DNA of 64,000 nucleotides from Oegoconia quadripuncta (Eukaryota; Arthropoda; Insecta; Lepidoptera; Autostichidae). The position numbers were made by a program, and so were the translations under genes. The stretch covers positions 27,718,618 to 27,782,617 of the forward strand of contig OX438747.1 of assembly GCA_949316235.1 (NCBI GenBank), read 5' to 3'. Under the pieces are notes generated by a model. The model was given only the letters and a program-made list of their open reading frames with translations. It was not told where the DNA came from and did no database searches. Shown here piece after piece: positions 22,801 through 34,800 of this stretch. How positions within the stretch are numbered: position 1 is the stretch's first letter; each line of letters begins with the position of its first letter.

Positions 22801-25800
22801 CTGTTATGTTATTGATAATTTAAAGCCACCCAAACTTTGTAACGGTACTAGGTTGCAAGTCAAGGCTTTGCACCGGAACGTAGTAGAGGCCACTATTTTA
22901 ACAGGACCTGCTCCGGGAGAAACAGTGTTTGTACCGCGTATTCCATTAATACCAAATGATCTTCCCTTTGAATTCAAAAGGCTTCAGTTTCCACTAAAGG
23001 TCTGTTTTGCCATGACAATAAATAAGTCGCAGGGGTAAACTCTCAAATTCGTCGGAGTAGACCTACGACAGGACTGTTTCTCTCACGGTCAGTTCTATGT
23101 GGCATGCTCCCGTGTAAGTTCACCTTAAAGTTTGGTTCTATTGCTACCACCTTCAAACATGGCAAAGAATGTTGTTTATAAGGAAGTTCTTTAATAAATA
23201 TAAACCAGAATTTTTCAGAAAGGTCTTTTAATGGATCCCTGTCTTAATTCATTTACCTGGCAAAACACCAACATGGTTCCACATACCTGTTATCTGCCCA
23301 GGGTCTTTTCCTGTTTGAGATAAACTCTACATGGTAATTTTTCTGCTGAATGTATTCCCGTGGGAAAGTAATAAAGTGTTGATTCATGTAGTCTACGCGG
23401 ACGAAGTCGCGGGCAGCTGCTAGTTTATCTATATAATATGATGATGGATACTTACTTAGTGCATCCCTGTAATAACGCGGCGAGATCGTCAGCCGTGATC
23501 CCTTGCGCCATTGTAAGATTCAACGTTTCTAAGTTACAGCATTTGCCTGAAACAAAAATAAATAAATAAATATCCTTAGACATACACACAACGCCATCTA
23601 GTTCCACAGTAAGCAACTATATGCTTGTGTTGTGGAAACCAGATGGTTGATATACTACATAAATACATTTTTTTTTGTAAGTAAATACTTATTTTAAATG
23701 AATACATCCATAACTCGGGCACACATGTCTGTATTCATCACACAAACATATGCCCCTAGCGGGATTCGAACCCGCAACCTTTTGGTATAGTGGTCAGTGT
23801 TGCTAACCACTACACCAAACAGGTCGCCAATTTTTAGGAATGATAAACACCAAATAAAATCAAAAATGCTTTATTTTGTAGGTACACAGGGTACACTTAA
23901 AATAGTCAGATTTTACATTTTTAAAGCTACTGCTTGTTCAAAAGGCAATTTTCCCCTGAGAAGAACAAGCAAGAAACTCGAGAGGTCGCTCTTTTTTAAA
24001 AAAAGGTTTTTATATTACAAAATTATTATTTTATATTATAATATTTAATTATTCCCCTACATCAATAATGTTTTAACAATTGAAAAGGGATATTTTTATA
24101 TGCACATCTGTATAATTTTCCAGCACACTAGGTAACTCCACCAATTAACTTAATGCATACCAGAAAAATGGATGCTGTGCAAAAAAACCCATAGATTAAC
24201 TAAACATGTCCTACAAAAAAAAACTAAAAAATCACACAAAACGAGATGACCTTTTTTATCGAATTCAAACCAAAAATGTGGTTTCGTACATCGGATATAT
24301 GATTTATAAAACAAAAATACGAATTGTTTATTAAAAATACTAACTTGTTCTCTAAATTGTACAATTTTACAACGGAATTTCTAAATCTGATATCTGAAGG
24401 GGCGGGTGCGAGCGAAGCGAGCACGGGAGTTCGGGGCATCCCGACATCTGTTGGTTAGGTTGGAAACATGTCTGGACCGCCTCCGTGGCTCAATATAAAA
24501 AACATTGGGTTTACGATTTGGAGGTTGTGGGTTCGATCCCCAGCGGAGTACATGTTTAAGTACTCGGTTTGGTTGGTGGTTGGGCATTTTAAATGTCCGC
24601 CTGGCTAGCTACCACTATCTTATCTAAATCTGCCGCCAAGCAGCAATGTTAATAGCATTGTTGTGTTCCGGTTGTCAGAGATAAGATAGCAAGTCCCCCA
24701 AATGTGTTGGGGTTTCCGGGTCAGTACGCTTCCACTTTCGACCTCATCTTCACTTAACATCAGGTGTGATTGACGTCAACTACCAACCCTCTGTGCATAA
24801 AAAAAAACCACTACACCAAACAGAATGAGTGTGTCATGTATCCCACAGGTGTCCCATAAGCCCTCACTCACCGACGAGCCTACAGGCGGGCTCCCTCAGC
24901 GCGACGCCCTCAAGGCTGAGCTTCCTCAGCGCGACGCAGCACTCAAGCAGGCGGTGGAGAGTGACTGCGTCACAGGAGACCATGCTCAGGTCGAGGTGCT
25001 GGAGCCGGGATGGAACGACTGTGGCTGGATGCCATTCACCTAGCTGGTAATAATAATAAATGAATTAATGACAGATTGATTCGGTTTCAGCCAGTTTCGG
25101 ACAAAAATCAACCGAAACATATATCTTTTACATAACAGCATAGTTCTTTATGCACTTGACCTCAATCACACCTGATGCTAAGTGCTCTTCTGTAACTTAA
25201 TTTTATTAATAGTACTAAAATGCAGTAACTTAGAAACGTTGAATCTTACAATGGCGCAAGGGATCACGGCTGACGATCTCGCCGCGTTATTACAGGGATG
25301 CACTAAGTAAGTATCCATCATCATATTATATAGATAAATAAACTTTATTGCTCTCGTCAAGGCACAACAGGTTGCGCTTGATCTCAATCACACCTCATGG
25401 TAAGTGAAGATGAAGGTGGACGGGTACTGACCAGCAAACCCCATCTTATTTGGGGTGACTGGCTATCTTGTCTCTGACAACCGGAACACAAAAATGCTGT
25501 TGCTGTTTGGCGGCAGATTTAGATAAGATGGTGGTAGCTAGCCAGGCGGACATTTAAAATGTCTACCGCCAACCAAACCGAGTACTAAACATGTACCCCG
25601 CTTGGGATCGAACCCTCGACCTATGATTCGTAAACCTTATGTTGTTCACATTGAGCCACGGAGGCGATTCATGGTCCATACTTACTTCCATAATAATAAT
25701 AAATATCCTTAGACATACACACAGCGCCATCTAGATCCACAGTAAGCAACTAGGCTTGTATTATGGATACCAGATGGCTGATATACATCTATAACTGGGT

Positions 25801-28800
25801 TACACGTGTACCATACACACCATTCATCATACAAACATACAATGGCCCTAGGGGGATTTAAACCCGTGACCTTTTGGTATAGCAGTCAGGGCAACCACTA
25901 CACAAAACTCACTTTTTTCTTTATACGTTAATACCGCGTTCCCCAGCCACTAACCTCTGAGCCAGCTAGTCTGATAACCAGTGGTTTCCTGCTCAGTATC
26001 CTGCCGAGAGCATCCCTGGCTAACACCTTATTGCCAAGGTCCAGCCGCTGCCACAGTGTCTCATCACAAGCCACCCTGTGCCATCTGAAATACAGAAAAT
26101 AACACTCTTGTATAATTTCTTCGGACACTTGCACCAGCTATTTAGTCACAAACGAAACAAAGCCTGCATTATGCATCATCTTCGTGCCCCTGAAAGGGAG
26201 TTAAAGAATTCCGTGTCAAGAGTCTATTTAGTTTACCATGCACGCTACCTATATGTAATGTGCATTATTGCTTCCTAACACAAAGGTTGTCTGGAAGAGA
26301 TCGCTTTTAGTGATAAGGCCGCCAAATTCTACCTAGCAAGTCTACCACTGTACGTTTCTCAAGAAACTTCCTACCACGTACGACCACCCTGTGGAACGGA
26401 CTTCGTGCAGCGGTATTCCCGAACGAGTACGACATTGGAACCTTCAAGAAACGAGCTTACACCTTCCTCAAAGGCCGGCAACGCATCTGTGACCCTTTTG
26501 GTGTTACGGGTGTCCATGGGCGGCGGTGATTGCTTTCCATCAGGTGACCCGCATGCTGGTTTGCCGACCTCTTATATAAAAAAAAAATTGTACTATCCCT
26601 TTTTCTTATTTTTTTATGCTTCTTATTGTTGTACAATAAAGAAAATTTTGTTTGTTTGTTTGTTATTGACAATATATGAAAATCGTAGTACAATATTATG
26701 ACTCACCGAAAAATTAATTCTTTTTAATAAAAACATTGAAATTGTTGCGCTATGTATCATTTTCCTGCCCTTATCCCACTCTAGGTGGGTCAGCCTCTTC
26801 CACTCTCCTCTATCAGCCGTCATCAAAATCAAAATCAAAAATATTTTATTCAATGTAGGTACAAAAATATCACTTATTAAATGTCAGCATGTTATTTTTT
26901 TTTTAAACTACATCGCTTCACAAGGTTTTATGGTTAGGGAGAAGAAGCGACAAGAAACTCCGCAACGACACATCTTTTCAATTGGTTTCCATCTTTACAA
27001 TAATATTACATTTTATATTACATATTACAAAACAATAGCAATTAACGTAACGACCAGCTAACACCAGACCTCCTTATCGCCTAAATAATCATCTATCCTG
27101 TAATAACCCTTCTTACACAGAGTTTCTTTAATGTGGCGTTTAAATTTCTGCTCTGTTAAACTCAATACATGTTCTGGTATTTTATTGTAAAAGCGTATGC
27201 TGTGTCCCACAAAGGATGTGCTAACCTTGTTAAGTCTAAATTGTGGAATTTCAATTTTATTTTTGTTTCTAGTATTCAATTTATGATTATCAGAATGTTT
27301 ACGAAATAGGCATATATTTTTGCGTACATACATTATACTGTCATATATATATTGGGATGCAACAGTTAAAATACTTATTTCTTTAAACAGATCTCTTAGA
27401 GAATCACGGCAGCGTAAATGATATATTGCTCTGATTGCTCTTTTTTGTAGAACAAATATTGTTTGAATATCTGCACCTCTATCGCACAGTAGTATACCAT
27501 ACATAAGACTTGCTATGAAAGTAGCTAAAATAAACGAGCCTCGCCGTTTTAATGTCAGTAAGTTGTCTAATCTTACGAACAGCATAAGCAGCTGAACTGA
27601 GCCTGCTCGCAAGTGTCTCAATATGCGACCCCCACCGTAGTGTGGAGTCCAAAGTGATGCCAAGAAAAACAGTGTTCTCAACAAATTCCAATGCTTCACT
27701 ATTCAACTTTAGGTTGTTTTCCCCCTGCCTTACATTAGGTAAGGAAAACTTAATATATTTGGTTTTCTTAGCATTTAGGACTAAATTATTCACAGTAAAC
27801 CAGTTTGAAACCTGTGAAATCTCCGAAACTGTGTGAAATCTGCGAAATCTCCGTACTCACCCCTTTCACACACATATCATTCCTCACGCAGTCTACCCAC
27901 ATCTCCTTTGGTCTTCCTCTATCTCTGTATCCCTCCACATTCATACTCAACACTCGTCTCGTTACGTGCCTTTCATCCCTCATACTAATCTATTACTCCT
28001 CAACTTTTCTGTTATTGATGCCACTTTCAGACTTCCTTCCATGTTAGGTACAACATCTCGAAGCAGCAAACTGTAGGTTAATGGCTATCACAATATATTG
28101 GACAACCAATACGAGGTAACTTATATAATTGTCATGAATTGTACTTATTTATGTAATGAAATGAAAATCATTTATTCATGTAGGCAATACAATATGCACT
28201 TATGAACGTCATTTGTTTTTTAAACTACCACTAGCTCGGAACGCGACCACTACTGAGAAGAGCTAGCAAGAAACTCAGAGGGTTTGTCTCTTTTTAACCG
28301 ACTTCAACAAAGGAGGAGGTTCTGTATTCGGGGCGTTTTTCAATCAATCATTTACAATCAAGATAGGTTACAACAATTTTATATATCGTGTAGAGGAGCC
28401 GTTTAATCCCATGGATTACTTTCATTAATGTAGTCTGAAATTTTGTAATAACCCTTTTTACATAATTTTTGTTTTATAATAAGTTCAAATTTATTAAGCG
28501 GAAGATTCCGTATATCCATGGGAACCTTGTTGTAGAAGCGCACACATTGACCTCTGAATGACTTACTAACTTTACTAAGTCTACTAAAAGGTACAGCTAA
28601 TTGATTTTTGCTCCTTGTATTGACATTATATCGGTCACAATGTTTCTCGAATGAATATATATTTCTCTTAACATATACAAGATTTTCATATATATATTGT
28701 GACGAAAATGTTAAATGTATGTTGACGTGTCCAAGTGCTCTAATTGAAGTTTATGGAAATAAAGAATTATGACTATGGGGTAGGGCAGATAGTTTGAAGA

Positions 28801-31800
28801 ACTGATGGCTGGGAACTGCTACTCTGCAGTCCACCAGGTGACCTGAGGTTTGGGGAAGTCCATATCCAGCACTGGACGTCCTGTGAATATTAGAATGATA
28901 ATTGTCTCACCTCTTGCAGACCAGCATGCAGTGCGCTAGACTCCTCTTGGGCAGCCATCGAAATACACTTAGCATGACCTCATCAGATAACGCAGCGAAG
29001 GAATCCGCCCCCGTCGGCTCTGAACGCACCCTACGGCATAATATCAGCTCCTCTTCGATGCCTAATGCTGTGGACATCCATAGATAAAGTATGAAATAAT
29101 AATAAATATCTTTACACATACACACAGCGCCATCTAGTGCCACACTAAGCAACTAGGCTTGTATTATAGATACCAGATGGTTGATAAACTACACAAATAC
29201 ATTTTTTTTTTGTAAATAAATACATATATAAATGAAAAACATCCATAACTCGGGAACACATGTCTGTATTAATCATACAAACATATGCCCCTAGCGGGAT
29301 TCGAACCCGGGACCTTTTGGTATAGCAGCAGTTTCTAACCACTACACCAAACAGGTCGTGAAATACAAGTGTCATAGCAGATGATTTTTTTTAATGCACA
29401 ACGCAACAGGATAGTACTTGAGCTCAATCACACCTGATGTTAAGTGAACATGAGGCCGAAGGTAGAAACGTACTGACCCGGAAACCCCATCTTATTTGGG
29501 GGACTGGCTATCTTATCTTTGACAACGGGAACATTATTTGAATTAACATTGGGCGGGAGACTTAGATAAGAAGGTGGTAGCTACCCAGGACATTTAAAAC
29601 GCTCTACCACCAACCATACCGCGTACTGAAAATATACCCCGCTGGGGATCGAACCCGCGACCTCCGATTCGCAAACGCTATGTTGTTTACATTGAGCCAT
29701 GGAGGCGGCTAATAAATGGTTGAAATAAAATTATGTTTTAAAATAACTTCGAATAAAATTTAAATCTTGGCCTTTTAATATTGTGACAGACAAACTCACG
29801 TGCAAAACTAGTTCTCTGCCGTTTCCCGCTACCGCTCCCTGCTAGGAACCCGGACTGCGGTAAATACTGCGCGCTCACTGACTGAGCCAGTGGGGTTTCC
29901 TCATCTATCAGATACTCGTCCAACAGTGTAGTCTCCAATGCCTGTTGGTCCGTAGGCTGGAGCGGTTTACCTGGAGATATTCAAACAATATTTGTTCTAC
30001 AAAAGAGCAATCAGAGCAATATATAATTTACGCTGCCGTGATTCTCTAAGAGATCTGTTTAAAGAAATAAGTATTTTAACTGTTGCATCCCAATATATAC
30101 ATGACAGTATAATGTATGTACGAAAAAATATATGCATATTTCGTAAACATTCTGATAATCATAAATTGAATACTAGAAACAAAAATAAAATTGAAATTCC
30201 ACAATTTAGACTTAGCAAGGTTAGCACATCCTTTGTAGGACACAGCATACGCTTTTACAATAAAATACCAGAACATGTATTGAGTTTAACAGAGCAGAAA
30301 TTTAAACGCCACATGAAAGAAACTCTGTGTAAGCAGGGTTATTACAGGATAGATGATTATTTAGGCGATAAGGAGATCTGGTGTTAGCTGGTCGTTATGT
30401 TAATTACTATTGTTTTGTAACATGTTATATAAAATGTAATATTATTGTAAAGATGGAAACCAATTGAAAAGATGTGTCGTTGCGGAGTTTCTTGTCGCTT
30501 CTTCTCCCTAACCATAACACTTTGTGAAGCGACGTAGTTTAAAAAAAAATAACATGTTGACTTTCAATAAGTGATATTTTTGTATCCTACATTGAATAAA
30601 ATATTTTTGATTTTGGAGATTGACAATATACTAATAATTATAATAATAATGCAATTATATTTCCCATGACATCATGTTTATCACTATTTTTCCTAAATGA
30701 TGCTATATTTTTTTTTTGACATACATATACATAATATTTTTTAGATTTTCAAAAATGTACTGTGACGAAAAGGTTAGAATGTTATACACTTTAAACCTAT
30801 CTCTAAGTGACACTGCAGTGTGCGAGTGTAAGTTTTGTCTCGTTTTTAACTTTACCATCGCGTTCGCGTTTACGAAAAAAGTCCCTATGAAAAAAATCGT
30901 TTTGCAAACTATCCGCTAGAGGCGCTGCACATTTCTCCATACAAATCTTCACGTAAACGTGAACGCGGTAGTAAAGTTAAGTCGAAACAAAACACACACC
31001 CCGCCCTCTGGTCTCAAGTCTCAAGAATTCCTGAACGGAGCAAAATGAGCGAACAATCAACCCATTCTTGCAAAGACTTTTCGAATTGTTTACAAAGCAT
31101 GTTTTTAAAAGTATTTTTAAAGTAGAACTATTGAACAAATCAAAAATGCTTTATTTTGTAGGTACACCGGGTACACTTAAAATAGTCAGATTTTACATTT
31201 TTAAAGCTTACTGCTTGTTCAAAAGGCAATTTTCCCCTGAGAAGAACAAGCAAGAAACTCGAGAGGTTGCTCTTTTATATTACAAAATTATTAATTATTA
31301 TTTTATATTATAATATTTCATTATTAATTGTGAACGAAAGAAAATAGTTTATTTTGACGACCTGTTTGGTGTAGTGGTTAGCAACTCTGACCACTATACC
31401 AAAAGGTTGCGGGTTCGAATCCCGCTAGGGGCATATTGTTTGTGTGATGAATACGGACATGTCTACCTGAGTTATGGCTGTTTTCATTTATAATATTTAT
31501 TTATTAAAAAAATATTTATGTAGTATATCAACCATCTGGTATCCACAACACAAGCCTATAGCTGCTTACTGTGGAAATAGATGGCGCTGTTTGTATGTCT
31601 AAGGATATTTATTTATTATTTATATATTTATTCACTACTTAGAGCACATAACAGTACATTACAATTTACATTATTAGAAATCACATTGTTAAGAACTATT
31701 AAGAAATTAACAAAATAAGAACTAGGCTATGATTTGCATATTGCTGTGTGTGCATAATGCTGCGCCAATATTGATTGTACCCAAACAAAATACGAAGTAT

Positions 31801-34800
31801 TATTGTTAGAAGTTAGGTATAAGCAAATTATTATTGTTGAATAAGCATGCAATGAAACAAGTGATAAGGCTTTCTTTTTATGCACAACATGTTGGTACTT
31901 GACCTCAATCCCACCTGATGTTAAGTGAAGATGAGGTCGAAGGTGGAAGCGTACTGATCCGGAAACCCCAACACATTTGGGGGGACTGGCTATCTTATCT
32001 CTGACAACCGGAACACAACAATGCTATTAACATTGCTGCTTGGCGGCAGATTTAGATAAGAAGGTGGTAGCTAGCCAGGCGGACATTTAAAATGCCCTAC
32101 CACCAATTCAATTTGTCAGTTTGTATGAGTTGACAAAGTCAAAAAAATATTTATTTCGTAGGATAAAATTATCACTTGAAAACGTCACATTTTTTATCTT
32201 AATATTAAAATTATTGACATTATTGCTCATTCGCAAAGCTGACTCCCCAGAGAAGAACGAGCAAGAAACTCAAGGGTTGCTCTTTTAAATAAGTTTGGGT
32301 TACTATAATATATTATATTATATAATTAGACTGAATATCGCCGAGCGGTCTATGTCCATGCTTGCTTATCATCCAAATAGTCAGAAATTTTATAATAGCC
32401 TTTGGTAAATAATGTCTGTTTTATGATGGTTTTGAATTTATTTAAAGGTAAATTTTGAATGCCCACTGGAACCTTATTATAAAAGCGTATACATTGCCCC
32501 TTACATGACTTAGTGACTTTGTGTAAACGGCTGACATGAACAACAAGTTTATTTTTATATCTGGTATTAACATTATGTATATCACTATTTTTCTTAAACG
32601 ATTCTATATTTTTTCTTACATACATTAAGTTTTCGTAAATATATTGCGATGCTAATGTTAATATATTAATTTCTTTAAATTTATTCCTAAGAGACACTCT
32701 GGGGCCCAGTTTGTAAATCGCGCGAACCGCTCGTTTCTGCAGAACAACGATACAATTTATGTCCGCGGCATTTCCCCACAACAGAATGCCGTAGGTCAGT
32801 GTGCTATGGAAATAACTGAAATAGGCCAGCCTCGCGACAAGTATCCATTATAATTTGTTTTTACATGTACCCTATGAAATGAAAACACCGTAAGTTGCTA
32901 CTCAAGTACATAATATACCAGATGGCATTGTCATTTTCTATTCAAAAGCATTTAACATCTACTCACTGACAGATGCTATACTCACATTTCTCAGCGCTCC
33001 GTGGACTCCGAACCCTGGATGTGCCTGGGCTAGGGCTGAACTTGTTACGGGGGCTCTTCGGGCTGAACCTAGTCCGAGGTGATGTCACCACATTCGGGTT
33101 CACATTCTCTATGTCATATTTCCTCTTAAGTTTATGGTGCTGTAAGAAAGAAGCCTATAATATCAGTAAAACATTGCAGTGTCATAAAGAATTGATTGAA
33201 AATCTAAGTAATATTATAAATGCGCAAGTTTGGATGTTTGTTTGTTGGTCAATCACGGCGAAACGGATGAACGGATTTGGATAAAATTTGGTATATAGGT
33301 AGAATATAGCCTGGATTAAGACATGGGATACTTTTTATCTCGATAAAGTAGTTCCCGCGGGATAAAAAAAATCATCATCGACGCACGCACCGGTCGAAGA
33401 TTGATATGCGACTGGTGGGATTCGTAGAGTTCCTGTCATGGGAAATTAATTTGATTTTTATTTGAACAATCTTCACTAATAACATAATAAGAATCACTAA
33501 TTGGCATAAGTTTGGAATTAGTTAATATAACAAGAATGACTAATTAGCACAAGTTTGGAATTATAACATAATAAGAATCACTAATTGGCATAAGTTTGGA
33601 ATTAGTTAATATAATAAAAATTACTAATTAGCATAAGTTTGGAATTATAACATAATAAGAATCACTAATTGGCATAAGTTTGGAATAAGTTTACTATAAT
33701 ATAATTACTGCAATAATGCTGTTGATTCTATGTAAATAAGTAAATAAATAAATAAACTATAAGACGCCTACGAAAACCTGTAAACACACACACAAACACA
33801 GTCGCGCGAATGAGGACACTGACCCGCCGCGTTATTAATTATTAGAAAAGGAATGTAACGTAACTTAAATATCTAGGGATACATAAAATAATGTGCGAAA
33901 GCAAGTAGACATGTCTCTCTATCGGAATAAAATTAAGTCACGCCAAGGGGTAGGCAGAGACCACAGATTTCCACGCTTTCCATTTCATTCAACAATTTTG
34001 CCCTATTTTTTTCCTTACGATAAAAACTCATCCGGTATAAATTAGTAAGCATGGACATAGGTCGCTTGGCGATATTCAGTCTAATTATAATATATGACTG
34101 TATGTATGTATATATTTTTGCCTTGTTTTGTCGAATTACACATTGTAACATAAAAATTAGTTAAAGGGAGCAAGCCTTTGAGTTTGGTCATTCTTCTCCG
34201 GGGAGTCAGCTTTGTGAATGAGCAGTAATGTCAGTAATTTTATAAGTTAAAAATCTGACGTTTCAAAATCTAACGACAAATCTTTTGAGACAATAATTAT
34301 GTGTACAGTTTTTGATTTTTTCTTTCACTTTAATTTTAGGAAAATATTTGGTGAAGCATTCTGCCACTTTACTGAAGAACGACTTGACTATGACTAGACT
34401 TTGTATACGCCAAGTATACGACAAATGACTTATTTTGACTGAGACTGACTTTACTAAATTGAATAAATAAGAGAAATAAGAAATAGCTTTATTAGAGCTG
34501 AGATAAATCTTTTGAGACAATAATTAAGTGTACAGTTTTTGATTTTTTCTTTCACTTTAATTTTAGGAACTTTGAGTCTATGTGACTATCCATAAAAAAA
34601 AATATTCTAGACATACACACAGCACCATCTAGTTCCACAGTAAGCAACTATAGCTTGTGTTCTGTATACCAGATGGTTGATATACTACATAAATACATTT
34701 CTTTTTTGTAAATAAATACTTATTATAAATGAAAACATCCATAACTCGGGTACACATGTCCATATTCGTCACACAAACATATGCCCCTAGCAGGACTGAA

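Larger units (their letters stand above)
20211..23423 (+). mobile_element. Helitron (3,213 bp), internally rearranged
   Basis: The 5' end is TCTAAATATATAAAGG with a (GACT)n run. The 3' end is a GC-rich hairpin region 'gcggacgaagtcgcgggcag' ending CTGCTAG. It is inserted between A (20210) and T (23424), the Helitron AT rule. The pre-insertion site is preserved in the inverted copy at 25338/25339, confirming both ends. Inside are two copies of a long block (20290-21240 and 21986-22775), each made of degenerate tandem units; a 14-bp minisatellite; a 12-bp repeat; and a relic of helicase coding sequence. It lies in Skp2 intron 9 and has no intact Rep/Hel gene, so it is not autonomous. Confidence 0.92.

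Noticed and set aside
24829..25050. Two plus-strand frames of 72-73 codons
   Set aside because: They are shadows of Skp2 exon 8 on the minus strand.
25216..25306. A second functional Skp2 exon or a separate LRR gene on the plus strand
   Set aside because: It is an inverted partial duplicate lying antisense in intron 7, with no neighbouring plus-strand exons and no good acceptor.
33475..33705. CRISPR-like array
   Set aside because: Units are tandem without unique spacers, and the genome is eukaryotic.
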